From Paludibacteraceae bacterium (lineage in GTDB: Bacteria; Bacteroidota; Bacteroidia; Bacteroidales; Paludibacteraceae): a stretch of 64,000 nt of DNA. The DNA is taken from assembly GCA_905234835.1 (NCBI GenBank), contig CAJOIZ010000002.1, positions 40,351 to 104,350 of the forward strand, in the 5' to 3' direction. The notes under the pieces are model-generated. The model searched no databases and was not told where the DNA came from. It saw only the letters and a list, made by a program, of their open reading frames with translations. Below are positions 25,235 through 35,463 of the stretch, one piece after another. The position numbers and the translations under genes were made by a program. Positions within the stretch are counted from its first letter, which is position 1, and the number at the start of each line of letters is the position of its first letter.

Positions 25235-25260
25235 CCGCCCGCAATCGTAAACAGAATAAT

Positions 25261-25770
25261 ATGAATAGTTTTCTTGAATTATGCCGTGCGCGGCGGTCGT
25301 ACCGCAAGTACACCTCCGAGCCGGTGAGCAAAGAGCAATTAGACCGCATCCTGCAATGCGCGTTAATGTCGCCCTCGGGCAAACGTCTCAACCCGTGGGA
25401 GTTCTACGTCAACACTAACCCTTCGGTCATCCGCAGCCTGAAAGACTGCCGCCCGATGGGTACGACGATGTTAGATACCGCTCCTGTCGCCATAGCGGTG
25501 GCCTTGGACGCAGAGAAAGCAGACACGTGGCAAGCCGACGGTGCCATAGCCGCCCTGAACCTGCAACTTGCCGCCACAGACGAAGGATTAGGGTCTTGCT
25601 GGTGCCATATATACAACCGCGACAACGCCGAAGAACGCGTGCGGCAAGCATTCGGCATCCCCGCAAACCTCCGCGTCCTATGCCTCATCACCATAGGACA
25701 TAAAGACGAAGAAAGACAAACCTACGACCTGCAAAAACTACCCTACACAAAAATCCACTACACAGAATGA
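25261..25770 (+). CDS. Nitroreductase family protein
   Basis: 169 residues, a short member without signal peptide. R-R-S-Y-R-K-Y near the start binds FMN phosphate. M-S-P-S-G-K-R-L-N-P-W-E-F and G-L-G-S-C-W-C-H-I complete the FMN fold. It probably uses NAD(P)H; the substrate is unknown. The stop overlaps the pdxA start (ATGA), so translation is coupled. It is only moderately similar to the lipid-anchored neighbour, so the two look like different subfamilies rather than a fresh duplication. Confidence 0.9.
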   Translation: MNSFLELCRARRSYRKYTSEPVSKEQLDRILQCALMSPSGKRLNPWEFYVNTNPSVIRSLKDCRPMGTTMLDTAPVAIAVALDAEKADTWQADGAIAALNLQLAATDEGLGSCWCHIYNRDNAEERVRQAFGIPANLRVLCLITIGHKDEERQTYDLQKLPYTKIHYTE

Positions 25771-26849
25771 AACCCACAATAGCCATTACAGCCGGCGACA
25801 TCAACGGAGTCGGCTATGAGATTATTCTCAAAGGATTAGAAGACAGCCACATAACAGATATATGCAAGCCCATTATCTATGGGAATGCCAAGATAGCCCA
25901 ACAACACGCTGAGTTGCTTACGGACGAGGTGAAACAGATGCAACTGAACATCATCAGCGATGCCGACTCAGCCGCCGACGGGAAAGTGAACCTCATCACA
26001 TGCTACCCCGATGACACCCCTTTGCAGATAGGCGTGAGCACCCCCGCAGCCGGCAAAGCCAGCCTCGCCTCATTGGAACGCGCCTCACAAGACCTCAAAG
26101 CCGGCAAAGTGCAGGCACTCGTCACCGCTCCTATCAACAAAGAGAACATCCAGTCGGAACAGTTCCGCTTCTCGGGACATACCGAATACCTGACCAAACA
26201 GTTCGCCCAAGGCAACGACTCGCTGATGATGATGGTGAGCGACTGCATGCGCGTGGCATTAGTGTGCAACCATGTGCCACTCCGCAAAGTGCCTGAGATG
26301 ATAACCGAAGAACGCATCCTGAACAAACTGCGGACACTGGAACAGACACTTCGGGACGACTTCACGATAGAGAAACCGCGCATAGCCGTATTGGCACTCA
26401 ATCCTCACGCAGGCGACAACGGCCTGATAGGCACCGAGGAACAGGAGATAATCCGCCCGACCGTGATGAAAGCCGTGGACGAAGGGATATGCGTGTTCGG
26501 TCCGTACTCGGCAGACGGGTTCTTCGGTGCAGGACGGTACGTACACTTCGACGCCGTATTAGCCATGTACCACGACCAAGGACTGATACCCTTCAAGTCG
26601 TTAGATATGAACGGCGTGAACTTCACAGCCGGTCTGAACATCATCCGCACCTCACCCGACCACGGCACCGCCTACGACCTCGCCGGCAAGAACAAAGCCA
26701 ACCCCACATCGTTCCGCCACGCACTGTATATGGCCATCGACCTATGGCGCACACGGGAAGAGAACAAAGAACTGCGGAAAAACCCGCTGCACATAGTGGA
26801 AATAACCAATAACCACAAACGCCCGGACATGCCCCTGCCCACAGAATAA
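25767..26849 (+). CDS. pdxA: 4-hydroxythreonine-4-phosphate dehydrogenase PdxA
   Basis: 360 residues. The family signatures are I-T-A-G-D-I-N-G-V-G-Y at the N-terminus, T-A-P-I-N-K-E, S-G-H-T-E-Y-L-T (metal His), N-P-H-A-G-D-N-G and M-Y-H-D-Q-G-L-I-P-F-K (metal and active site). It acts in the DXP-dependent pyridoxal phosphate pathway. Coupled to the nitroreductase by ATGA; alaS follows 20 bases later. Confidence 0.95.
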   Translation: MKPTIAITAGDINGVGYEIILKGLEDSHITDICKPIIYGNAKIAQQHAELLTDEVKQMQLNIISDADSAADGKVNLITCYPDDTPLQIGVSTPAAGKASLASLERASQDLKAGKVQALVTAPINKENIQSEQFRFSGHTEYLTKQFAQGNDSLMMMVSDCMRVALVCNHVPLRKVPEMITEERILNKLRTLEQTLRDDFTIEKPRIAVLALNPHAGDNGLIGTEEQEIIRPTVMKAVDEGICVFGPYSADGFFGAGRYVHFDAVLAMYHDQGLIPFKSLDMNGVNFTAGLNIIRTSPDHGTAYDLAGKNKANPTSFRHALYMAIDLWRTREENKELRKNPLHIVEITNNHKRPDMPLPTE

Positions 26850-26869
26850 GAACCTAAAAACGCTACACA

Positions 26870-29503
26870 ATGACAGCAACAGAAATACGCCAGTCGTTCC
26901 TTGACTATATGCAAAGCAAGGGACACACCATAGTACCATCCGCCCCCATGGTACTCAAAGACGACCCCACACTGATGTTCACCAACGCCGGTATGAACCC
27001 GTGGAAAGGTATCATATTAGGCAACGACCCCATAGTTCACCCCCGCGTGGCAGACAGCCAGAAATGCCTGCGAGTGAGCGGCAAACACAATGACCTCGAG
27101 GAAGTGGGACACGATACATACCACCACACGATGTTCGAGATGTTAGGCAACTGGTCGTTCGGCGACTACTTCAAACAGGAAGCCATCGACTTTGCATGGG
27201 AATACATAGTGGATGTGCTGAAGATAGACCCGAAGAACCTCTATGCGACCGTGTTCGAAGGCTCCGCGTCCGATGGACTTGAACGCGACAACGAAGCCGC
27301 AGCCATCTGGGGCAAACACCTGCCCGCCGACCATATACTGAACGGCAACAAACATGACAACTTCTGGGAAATGGGCGATACAGGCCCGTGCGGTCCGTGC
27401 TCGGAACTGCACGTGGACAGCCGTACCGAAGAAGAGAAACAACGCACAGGCATATCAGGTCGCGAACTGGTGAACAAAGACCACCCGCAAGTGATAGAGA
27501 TATGGAACCTCGTGTTCATGCAATACAACCGCAAAGCGGACGGCTCATTGGTAGAACTGCCCAAGAAAGTGATAGACACAGGCATGGGCTTCGAACGATT
27601 AGTCCGCACCCTGCAAGGCAAACAGTCGAACTACGACACGGACGTGTTCCAACCGATGCTTCGCCGCATAGGTGAACTGACCGGCGTAACCTACGGCAAA
27701 GACGAACAGACAGACATAGCCATGCGCGTGATAGCCGACCATATACGCACCATCTGCTTCGCCATTACAGACGGACAGTTGCCAAGCAACGAGAAAGCCG
27801 GTTACGTCATCCGCCGCATCCTTCGCCGCGCCGTACGCTACGGCTACACGTTCCTCGGACAACGCGACGCTTTCCTATACCGGCTCGTACCGCAATTAGT
27901 AGCAGACATGGGCGAAGCCTATCCCGAACTCAAGAAACAGGAACAACAAATAACACCCGTCATACAAGCCGAGGAACAGGCTTTCCTGCGCACATTGGAC
28001 AAGGGTATCTCGCTGCTTGACAAACTGATAGCCGACGCAAAGAAAACTGGCAGAACACAGATCAGCGGCACAGACGTATTCACTCTGAAGGACACCTACG
28101 GCTTTCCATTAGACCTGACGGAACTCATTCTGCGCGAGAACGGGATGACCACCGACGAGGAGGAGTACAACAAGGCACTGGCGCACCAGAAAGAGATGGG
28201 CCGCTCCGCCAACAAACAGGACCTCGGCGACTGGAACGTCATAGAGGAAGGGGAAACAGAGTTCACGGGTTACGACGAGTTAGAGACAGAGACGAAAGTG
28301 CTACGCTACCGCAAGGTGACGCAGAAAGGAAAAGATTTCTATCAGGTCGTGTTAGCCAAGACACCTTTCTACGCCGAGATGGGCGGCCAAGTGGGAGACA
28401 CAGGCATTCTGACCTTTGCGGATGGAACAACGGCAAGAGTGACCGACACAAAGCGTGAGAACGGGTTGCCGGTGCATATCGTCAGCGAACTGCCCGAGAA
28501 CGTTACGGGTACGGTACGTGCAGCCGTGGATGCGGCACGCCGTCAGGCAATAGCGTGCAATCACTCCGCAACGCATATCGTGCACTACGCGCTCCGGCAG
28601 GTATTAGGCGCGCACGTGGAGCAGAAAGGCAGCCTCGTGACAGCGGACAGCCTACGCTTTGACTTCAGCCACTTTCAGAAAGTGACACCTGAGGAGTTGC
28701 GGAAGGCTGAACAACTTGCCAACCGTCTTATCCGTCAGGACTACGCATTGGAAGAGAGCCGCCATACGCCGATAGCCGAAGCGAAAGCGATGGGGGCAAT
28801 GGCGCTGTTCGGTGAGAAATACGGAGACGATGTGCGCGTAATCAAATACGGTCCGTCCATCGAGTTGTGCGGTGGCTGCCATGTACAGCGGTTAGGGCAG
28901 ATCGGTTCGGTACGCATACTGATGGAGACCTCTGTGGCGGCGGGCATACGGCGCATAGAGGCCGTAACCGCAGCGAGAGCCGACGAGGTGTATTACGACA
29001 TGCAAAACATGCTCAACACCATGCGCGACATGTTCCATAACTCTCCCGACCTTGTGGCTGCCATACACAAGCAGATTGAGGAGAACACCGCTCTAAAGAA
29101 GCAGATGGAGGAGATGATGGCACAGAAGATAGCGCAGTACCGCGACCGAATTATAGAGAAAGCAGAGGACTTCGGCGACATACGGTTAGTGCGCTTGGAG
29201 GGTGAGGCAGACAACGCGCTGATTCGCGGTATGCTGCCCATTCTGAAAGGGAAGTTCGCCGACGTGCGCTTTGCTGTATTAGCAGCGACCGTGAGCGAAG
29301 GCAAGCCGCAAATCGCTGTGTTCTTCAGTCAGCCGCTTGTGGATGCGGGACTGAACGCGGGCATGGTCATCAAGTCGGCAGCGAAGCATATACAAGGCGG
29401 CGGAGGCGGTCAGCCATGGATGGCGACAGCAGGCGGACGCAATACGGAAGGCCTAAAGGCGGCTATGGAGGAGATGACTGCTGTTCTTGCAGAAAAGCGA
29501 TAA
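26870..29503 (+). CDS. alaS: Alanyl-tRNA synthetase
   Basis: 877 residues, full length. Class II catalytic core at the N-terminus ([11 protein letters not shown] and F-T-N-A-G-M-N). The editing domain has [10 protein letters not shown] and C-G-G-C-H-V-Q (zinc ligands). C-terminal DHHA1 region with I-Q-G-G-G-G-G-Q-P. It charges tRNA-Ala and clears Ser/Gly mischarges. It lies between pdxA and the GtrA gene, 6 bases before the latter. Confidence 0.96.
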   Translation: MTATEIRQSFLDYMQSKGHTIVPSAPMVLKDDPTLMFTNAGMNPWKGIILGNDPIVHPRVADSQKCLRVSGKHNDLEEVGHDTYHHTMFEMLGNWSFGDYFKQEAIDFAWEYIVDVLKIDPKNLYATVFEGSASDGLERDNEAAAIWGKHLPADHILNGNKHDNFWEMGDTGPCGPCSELHVDSRTEEEKQRTGISGRELVNKDHPQVIEIWNLVFMQYNRKADGSLVELPKKVIDTGMGFERLVRTLQGKQSNYDTDVFQPMLRRIGELTGVTYGKDEQTDIAMRVIADHIRTICFAITDGQLPSNEKAGYVIRRILRRAVRYGYTFLGQRDAFLYRLVPQLVADMGEAYPELKKQEQQITPVIQAEEQAFLRTLDKGISLLDKLIADAKKTGRTQISGTDVFTLKDTYGFPLDLTELILRENGMTTDEEEYNKALAHQKEMGRSANKQDLGDWNVIEEGETEFTGYDELETETKVLRYRKVTQKGKDFYQVVLAKTPFYAEMGGQVGDTGILTFADGTTARVTDTKRENGLPVHIVSELPENVTGTVRAAVDAARRQAIACNHSATHIVHYALRQVLGAHVEQKGSLVTADSLRFDFSHFQKVTPEELRKAEQLANRLIRQDYALEESRHTPIAEAKAMGAMALFGEKYGDDVRVIKYGPSIELCGGCHVQRLGQIGSVRILMETSVAAGIRRIEAVTAARADEVYYDMQNMLNTMRDMFHNSPDLVAAIHKQIEENTALKKQMEEMMAQKIAQYRDRIIEKAEDFGDIRLVRLEGEADNALIRGMLPILKGKFADVRFAVLAATVSEGKPQIAVFFSQPLVDAGLNAGMVIKSAAKHIQGGGGGQPWMATAGGRNTEGLKAAMEEMTAVLAEKR

Positions 29504-29509
29504 AGTTGT

Positions 29510-30022
29510 ATGCGACTACTTACCTCCCGATTGAACGATACAGCGCGCTCAGCGGTACGGTTCACTATCATAGGATTAGCTGGAACCGTGCTACAGTACG
29601 TGCTATATGACTTCCTGCTTTGGCTCTTCGCTCAGCGGGACGGGGGTATCAACAACTGGCTTACTAACCTTGCTTTCGTCCTTTCCTTCGTGCTGGAAAT
29701 GTTCAGCAACTATTTCCTTACAACCTACTACACGTTCCGTTCACGTCCGTCGTGGAAGAACGTCAGCGGCTTTGCAGGGTCTCGTGCGGTCAATTTCTTT
29801 GTCCAAATGGGTTTCCTCAACCTATTCCTACTGATTCTGCACCGTTGGGAAGACACTATCAATACTGACCGCTGGGCAGGCTTAGCGGCTATATTGGCAG
29901 CAGGCGTAGTCAACTATTTCCTGCTACGCGTTATCTTCCGCAAGAAGAAAGAGATACAGACGCAGCAACAAGAGAGAGCGGCTACTTATCCTATTAAAGA
30001 CCTGTCGCGTACGGCACGATAA
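29510..30022 (+). CDS. GtrA-family membrane protein
   Basis: 170 residues with four hydrophobic segments. The pattern of the GtrA family is visible in F-T-I-I-G-L-A-G-T-V-L-Q-Y, N-Y-F-L-T-T-Y-Y-T-F-R and a last helix N-Y-F-L-L-R-V-I-F. GtrA proteins move or organise undecaprenyl-linked sugars for cell-surface glycan modification. It starts 6 bases after alaS and is followed 13 bases later by the lipoate-ligase-like gene. Specific substrate unknown. Confidence 0.88.
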   Translation: MRLLTSRLNDTARSAVRFTIIGLAGTVLQYVLYDFLLWLFAQRDGGINNWLTNLAFVLSFVLEMFSNYFLTTYYTFRSRPSWKNVSGFAGSRAVNFFVQMGFLNLFLLILHRWEDTINTDRWAGLAAILAAGVVNYFLLRVIFRKKKEIQTQQQERAATYPIKDLSRTAR

Positions 30023-30035
30023 AAACAAGAACAAC

Positions 30036-30767
30036 ATGAAATTCCTTATCGCCCCCCTTCACAAGCGGTTAGTATGGTACCTCGCTATGGAAGAGTACCT
30101 TGCCGCTAACGCTAAAGAAGACACAATGTTTATGTGGGTGGTTCGTCCCACTGTCATATTCGGACGGCATCAGGTGATGGAGAACGAAGTGAACATCCCT
30201 TACTGCAAGACGAACGGTATCGAGATGTACCGGCGTAAGAGCGGCGGCGGTTGCGTGTATGCAGACGAGGGTAACCTGATGGTATCATATATATCACCCT
30301 CCCCTCACAGCGAACAAGTGTTTGCACACTATATGCAGTTTATGTCCTATGCGCTGCGCAAAATAGGTTATCCGGCAGTTACTACCGAGCATAACGACAT
30401 CCTTGTGGAGAATAGGAAAGTGAGTGGCAACGCCTGTTACGCCCTCCCTACCAGTACTATTGTACACGGCACTATGTTATGGCAGGTTGATTTCAACCGC
30501 CTGCAACAGGCTATTACTCCTCCTGCAGAGAAATTAGCGAAGCACGGTGTGGAGTCTGTCCGACAGCGAGTGGTCAATCTCTGCACGATACAACAGGACG
30601 AGCGACTGCGTGAAACACCTCCTATTACCAATATGGCAGACCTGATGAACTGTCTGACACGATTGTTGGCTGACTATTCGGACGAACTACCACAGGACGC
30701 ATACGCAGCCATTGACGCTATAGAACAGACGTACCTTGCCCCTACGTTCCTTCATCCTGCGCAATAA
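30036..30767 (+). CDS. Lipoate-protein ligase A-like protein
   Basis: 243 residues comprising the catalytic biotin/lipoate transferase fold only. R-R-K-S-G-G-G-C-V-Y-A-D-E-G-N is the lipoate-binding loop of LplA, and V-S-G-N-A-C-Y follows the adenylate-binding pattern. The accessory C-terminal domain of E. coli LplA is mostly absent, so it may need a partner or be a transferase. The stop at 30767 abuts the stop of the convergent gene with no base between. Confidence 0.85.
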   Translation: MKFLIAPLHKRLVWYLAMEEYLAANAKEDTMFMWVVRPTVIFGRHQVMENEVNIPYCKTNGIEMYRRKSGGGCVYADEGNLMVSYISPSPHSEQVFAHYMQFMSYALRKIGYPAVTTEHNDILVENRKVSGNACYALPTSTIVHGTMLWQVDFNRLQQAITPPAEKLAKHGVESVRQRVVNLCTIQQDERLRETPPITNMADLMNCLTRLLADYSDELPQDAYAAIDAIEQTYLAPTFLHPAQ

Positions 30768-31637
30768 TTACAGACAGAAACAGGGGAAGGACTTGGATGC
30801 AGAGATTAAGAGAGTCAGTTTAATACCGCATAGTATGTTGCTGACAGCGGATGACTCAATGCCCCGATAGAGGAAAGGATTGGCATAAGGGTAGAAATTA
30901 CCGCCTATTACATCGTTAGGATAGGTGACAGGTGCAAGGGTGGTGGCGTTGTCGCCCGCGAACAGCAAACCATAATCAGCGAACAAGGCGACCGCCAACG
31001 AGAAACGGGTATGCCTTACCTGCGCGGGAAACTCAAACCGGTAACCGGCTTCTATAGAGACCGACATCTTCGGCACAGGCCGATAGCGAGTGGCTACCGA
31101 CCTTTTTTGTGTGTCAAAGAAATGGTCGGGCATATTCTCGAACAGCCCATCCCCGTCAATACCTATAAACTCGTCATAGCGTCCTCGTGTCGTCACTATC
31201 GATGTTACAGTCGTAGGCGAATAAAAGACATAGCCAAACCGAGGACCAGCCAACAGGTAAATCCGATGCTTGGATTCGTACCCTACAAGCAAGGCAAGGT
31301 CAGCCTGCACCTGCCTATGGTGTTCGCGAACGGAAGTGAAGTCAAAATACATCTGCATCTGTTCCCACTCTGTGTCACGCATAGGGAATTGGTCAGAGAA
31401 ATCGCTCTGTCGGAGAAGGCTGTACCTGTAGCCTAACTCAGGTCCCATCTGCAATAAGAATCCCGATTCCTCATATCTGTAACCCAGTCCTAATGTGGCT
31501 CCTGCTCCTCCGATAGCGGATATGTTCTGTTCCGCGTACGGTCGCGGTGAGAGAAGAGCCTCCCAGTGTGGTCCCAGGTCACACCACAAGGCGAAGGAAT
31601 GGACTGCAAGCAATATGGTACAAAAGAAGCTGCTCAT
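30768..31637 (-). CDS. Outer-membrane beta-barrel protein
   Basis: 289 residues with a short signal peptide (MSSFFCTILLAVHSFA). Gly/aromatic alternation is strong: G-A-G-A-T-L-G-L-G-Y-R-Y, L-G-Y-R-Y-S-L-L, S-I-E-A-G-Y-R-F. It has an unusual Cys-containing C-terminus (S-F-P-C-F-C-L) instead of the usual terminal aromatic. Its start overlaps the stop of the 1170-residue T9SS cargo gene (ATGA), so the two are coupled and may work together at the surface. Substrate unknown. Confidence 0.75.
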   Translation of the reverse strand: MSSFFCTILLAVHSFALWCDLGPHWEALLSPRPYAEQNISAIGGAGATLGLGYRYEESGFLLQMGPELGYRYSLLRQSDFSDQFPMRDTEWEQMQMYFDFTSVREHHRQVQADLALLVGYESKHRIYLLAGPRFGYVFYSPTTVTSIVTTRGRYDEFIGIDGDGLFENMPDHFFDTQKRSVATRYRPVPKMSVSIEAGYRFEFPAQVRHTRFSLAVALFADYGLLFAGDNATTLAPVTYPNDVIGGNFYPYANPFLYRGIESSAVSNILCGIKLTLLISASKSFPCFCL

Positions 31638-34600
31638 TTGACTATCATTTTTTGTATTTCACCATCTGATTCCATCATGTACACTCCCTGTACGGAAGGA
31701 GCCTCTATATCCGTGCCACTCACAAGGACACGCCCAGACAAATCGTAGATTGTTACAAGGATGTCCTGTCCGTCGCGGCGGACTGCGATACGCTGTCCGG
31801 GATACAACAACGTGGGTATAGGCTGCACATCCTCATGCGGCACAGGAATAATGGGACAAGTCGGGATAAAGTAGTCCTCCCCTACTCTGCGCAAGGAAGC
31901 GTGATAAGGATGTCCCATCAAGAGGGTCTTTCCTACGCCGCAATAGATGAAAGACTGCGTTTCGCCCGGCATCTCTCTGCCGTCCACATACCATCGGTAA
32001 GCGTCCCAGAGCCATCCGCCATTGTAACGGCTGTTCTTGAGTGCGAGAACGTTGTTCCATTTCTGTCCGATGACCGTTGAAGGATAGCGCACAAGGAACG
32101 TGAAAGGCATCTCCTGCACATAGGACTTATAGCGTATAGTCAGCAGTCCGCTGTAGTAATCGGGTCGGATGCTGTCGGGAACAGGGATAAGCACCGAGCC
32201 GCTTATATCTTCTGAACTGATACCCGAGAAGCGGCTGTTACCGAACGTTACATCCAAGCGTTGCGGAGGCAGAATAACATTGGATAAGGCATAGTCAAGA
32301 GCCACGTTATAGTCATCGGCACAAAGGTCAGCTACGGGCAATAAGGCGGCAACAAAAGGCGTATCAACAATAGTGAGATGAAGAGTGACGAGGCTGTCGC
32401 AGCCATGGGTAGTAAGAGTGTCGAACTGATAATCGCCGGAAGACGTGTAGTTCCACCCCTTCCACATATACTCTTTGTACTCAATCATCTCTTCTTCCTC
32501 CTTACCGCTATAGTTGACGGTAAGATGCAAGGTAAATACACTATCGCAACCGTACAGGGTCTTATAGTCCTTACGGTAGTCACCTGAAAGAGTATATGTC
32601 TCACCCTGCCAGTCATACCTCTCGCAGGCAACGGCAGTGTCAGGGATATTGTACGACGGTGCGATAGTCAGGGTAAGGTGTTCCGTGCTGTCGCAACCCA
32701 ATGTGGTTTTGGTTTCGTAGGTATATTCACCAGACTCGGTATAGGTCTGTCCGTGCCACGTATAGGAGACGCAGGCTGTGTCAGTCAGCGACACATACTG
32801 CGGGTGAGCAATGGTCAAAGAAAGTTGTTCCACACTATCGCAGCCCGCTGTGGTTTTGCCTGTCCATAGGTAGGTGCCAGACTCTTTGTATTCCTTGTCG
32901 TGCCACGTATAACTATCGCAGACGGTGAAGGTATGATAAACCGTATCTTGCGCAGATGTGTTGACATGGATATGGATAGTGTCGGATGCTTCACAGACAG
33001 GCATAAAGCGTAGGTTGTCCACGGCAAAGTCGTTTCCGCCGCTCGCCTGATTGTAGTTCTGGAGGGATATTGATATATGTGTATTGCTGCCACTGTACCA
33101 TAGTTGGTAAATCTTCTTCCAGCGACAGGTTGTGTAGTAATATCCGTGGCTGCCCGGTATGTTAGCAGTATCAGGATGGTGTATCTGCGTGAACGTTTCG
33201 CCGTTGATATAGAACTGGAGCGAGGCAACATTCGATATTGTAGGAGAGTTGGAGATAGAGGACACTTCGCAGGAGAAGGCGTACCACGTATCTGTTTTGA
33301 CATCCACTTCGGTTTTAAACACGTCGGTGTTCTTGCCTGATGATGCGCCGTCCACGACCATCATCAGTCCGTCATAGGTGCATCTTGCCCACGGACTATT
33401 GACTTGTCGTGGGAAAGACACAACAGAGTACTGTCCCGGGCTGATGTGCATACCAGCTGGCGGAAGGTTCTCCCATGGTTCTATGTATTGATAATCGGAA
33501 TAGAAACCTGTGTTGCCCATTTCAAAGTCGCCATTGATGATGAGGTTGTCGCCGTACTCAGTGTAACTCTTGACGGTGACTTCGTAGGTGTAGTCGCCCC
33601 GTTGGTCAAGGTTGACAATGGGATTGCGGATAGTCTGGTCGTTGAGTCCGTAGCCGCTCCATAGGTAGTAGTCCGCCTCCTTGTCGGTGGACAGTTGCAC
33701 TTCATCGGTATGACAGAGTTCTGTTTCGGATGCCTCAATATGCACTTCACAATCGGGAGCAGCAGAGAAATCTGCTTTAATGGTAAGGCGGTCGGTAGCG
33801 CGGCAGAGCTTACGGAAAGAGAGGTTGTCAATAGCGAAGTCGTTACCTCCTGAGGCAGTCTGCGTGTTGCGCAGGATAATGGGTATGGAGCCTGCCGTCT
33901 CGCCGGAATACCAAATTGTATATAGTTTCTTCCAGTCACAAGCAGTGGTATTCGGCACATGGCTGTCGCCGAGTACCTGGTCTTTGATATAGAATTGCAG
34001 TTGTGGCTGTTTGGTAACTATGTTCGATACGCTGGCTACATCAACCGAAAAGGCATACCAAGTATGCGGTTCGACATTGACATACGAGGCATAGACACGG
34101 TTGTTAGGCGTGGTGGAGCCATCGATGACCATCATATATCCATCGTACTTGCATAGAGGCCACGGTCCATTTACCTGGTTAGGGTATACCACGAGTGAAT
34201 AATGCCCAGCGCCCTTTATGTATATATTTTCGTACCCCTTAAAATAGATAAAGAAGAGGGGATTGCTAATGGCGCTATAGTCCGTCTCAAAGCCTGTGTA
34301 TCCTCCTTCAAAATTTCCGTTCGGGGCGAGGTTAGGTCCCGTTTCCGTGAAAGCGGTAAGTTCCATCGTGTATTCCTTTTCGCCGTCCGTGTCGATGGTG
34401 GCTTTCGGGTTGCGGATGGCAGGGTCATCCAGTCCGTAGCCTGTCCACTCGTAGTAGTCTCCTGCTCGGTCGGCGTTGAGTTGGACCGTGCCAGGTTCAT
34501 GCAAGAAGGTTTCGGATGCCTCAATATGCACTTCGCACGGCTCAACAACGACAAGGTCAAGCACATCGGTGTCGCTAATGTATCTGCCCGAGACGGAGAG

Positions 34601-35146
34601 TTGTTCCCCCTCAAAGGAGTATGTCTCGCCCTTGTCAATATAGACCTCGTGGAAGCGTGCTACCCGTTGCTCAATGAAAAAATTGAAAGTCAGCGTGTGA
34701 CCATGCCATTGCCCTTGAATAACGAGCGTATCACGATATATACCCGGAGCGCAATCCAATTTTAGATAGGGATAGAAGAAATAGCCCGGATACTTACGTC
34801 TAAACACCGCTGCATCCAGTTCTGTCGGAGTGACACGGCAATTTACACTGTCAAGACAAACGATAGGGACAAGGAAATCGGACTTCTCGCCTTTGGCGTA
34901 TGAAAATGTCAAGCCAGTAATGTTATCCTCAGTGTTGCTTTTCACGGCAAAGCAGCAGGCAAACGAAACCGAGGCGTGTTCTGTGTAGCCTTCACGCAGG
35001 ATGTCAGCGGGATAGAAAAGAACCTCAAAAGGGGGCGTGCCTTCGCCATCGTAATCAACGCGGTAATGCTGCGCACTGACAGGCAGCAAGCAACCTATCA
35101 ACAGGGAGAGCAGACAGGTTATCCTATGTAATGAGCGTGTGGTCAT
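31634..35146 (-). CDS. Large T9SS-exported surface protein with carbohydrate-binding-like and GCDS repeats
   Basis: 1170 residues with a signal peptide (MTTRSLHRITCLLSLLIGCL). Two related modules of about 190 residues (around 265-445 and 485-695) begin N-L-A-P-N-G-N-F-E-G-G and N-L-I-I-N-G-D-F-E-M-G and resemble carbohydrate-binding jelly rolls. Four tandem repeats of about 45 residues follow (about 705-900), each with S-Y-x-W-x-x-x-x-Y-x-x-S-G and ending G-C-D-S-x-x-x-L-x-L-T. The C-terminus is a classical T9SS type A sorting domain (I-Y-D-L-S-G-R-V-L, then G-V-Y-M-M). A glycan-binding surface adhesin is inferred. Confidence 0.85.
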   Translation of the reverse strand: MTTRSLHRITCLLSLLIGCLLPVSAQHYRVDYDGEGTPPFEVLFYPADILREGYTEHASVSFACCFAVKSNTEDNITGLTFSYAKGEKSDFLVPIVCLDSVNCRVTPTELDAAVFRRKYPGYFFYPYLKLDCAPGIYRDTLVIQGQWHGHTLTFNFFIEQRVARFHEVYIDKGETYSFEGEQLSVSGRYISDTDVLDLVVVEPCEVHIEASETFLHEPGTVQLNADRAGDYYEWTGYGLDDPAIRNPKATIDTDGEKEYTMELTAFTETGPNLAPNGNFEGGYTGFETDYSAISNPLFFIYFKGYENIYIKGAGHYSLVVYPNQVNGPWPLCKYDGYMMVIDGSTTPNNRVYASYVNVEPHTWYAFSVDVASVSNIVTKQPQLQFYIKDQVLGDSHVPNTTACDWKKLYTIWYSGETAGSIPIILRNTQTASGGNDFAIDNLSFRKLCRATDRLTIKADFSAAPDCEVHIEASETELCHTDEVQLSTDKEADYYLWSGYGLNDQTIRNPIVNLDQRGDYTYEVTVKSYTEYGDNLIINGDFEMGNTGFYSDYQYIEPWENLPPAGMHISPGQYSVVSFPRQVNSPWARCTYDGLMMVVDGASSGKNTDVFKTEVDVKTDTWYAFSCEVSSISNSPTISNVASLQFYINGETFTQIHHPDTANIPGSHGYYYTTCRWKKIYQLWYSGSNTHISISLQNYNQASGGNDFAVDNLRFMPVCEASDTIHIHVNTSAQDTVYHTFTVCDSYTWHDKEYKESGTYLWTGKTTAGCDSVEQLSLTIAHPQYVSLTDTACVSYTWHGQTYTESGEYTYETKTTLGCDSTEHLTLTIAPSYNIPDTAVACERYDWQGETYTLSGDYRKDYKTLYGCDSVFTLHLTVNYSGKEEEEMIEYKEYMWKGWNYTSSGDYQFDTLTTHGCDSLVTLHLTIVDTPFVAALLPVADLCADDYNVALDYALSNVILPPQRLDVTFGNSRFSGISSEDISGSVLIPVPDSIRPDYYSGLLTIRYKSYVQEMPFTFLVRYPSTVIGQKWNNVLALKNSRYNGGWLWDAYRWYVDGREMPGETQSFIYCGVGKTLLMGHPYHASLRRVGEDYFIPTCPIIPVPHEDVQPIPTLLYPGQRIAVRRDGQDILVTIYDLSGRVLVSGTDIEAPSVQGVYMMESDGEIQKMIVK

Positions 35147-35249
35147 TTTTCCATATCGGTTGTTAAATAAGATTGTTTTCAGTATGCCATAAAAAGAGTC
35201 AGAGGGTACGGTGATGTTACGGTGTTCCTTCGGTGTGGTTAGCCTTATC

Positions 35250-35315
35250 TATCGTGTATGTATCGTATATGTATCGTGTATGTATCGTATATCTATCGTA
35301 TATGTATCGTAGCTG
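35250..35315. repeat. 11-bp tandem repeat, 6 copies (TATCGTATATG)
   Basis: TATCGTGTATG, TATCGTATATG, TATCGTGTATG, TATCGTATATC, TATCGTATATG, TATCGTAGCTG in perfect register. Largest of the four well-conserved 11-bp arrays. Confidence 0.93.
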
Positions 35316-35399
35316 ATTGCTGCCTTGTCGCTGTCTGTTGGTCAGCTGCGACGTTGAGGACTGCGTGTTAATCAGCGTTGCTGTTAATCTATATAGCAC

Positions 35400-35439
35400 G
35401 AAACGGACACGGTACGACTTGTGTGTACCTGTCCGTTTC
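35400..35439 (-). terminator. Hairpin 3' of malQ
   Basis: GAAACGGACA-c-GGTAC pairs with GTACC-t-GTCCGTTTC over a 9-base loop, 24 bases after the malQ stop. There is no clear T-run on the minus strand, so termination strength is uncertain, but the stem is strong. Confidence 0.55.
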
Positions 35440-35463
35440 ATGTCAAAGAACGTTGTTCGACGG

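Larger units (their letters stand above)
35147..35463. other. 317-base intergenic region
   Basis: It separates two minus-strand transcripts and holds the 11-bp array (35250-35315) and a long hairpin (35400-35439). No gene and no good TAnnTTTG promoter for the 1170-residue gene were found. Confidence 0.8.

Noticed and set aside
35250-35315. CRISPR-like array
   Set aside because: Units are 11 bp with no spacers and no cas genes nearby; it is a simple tandem repeat.
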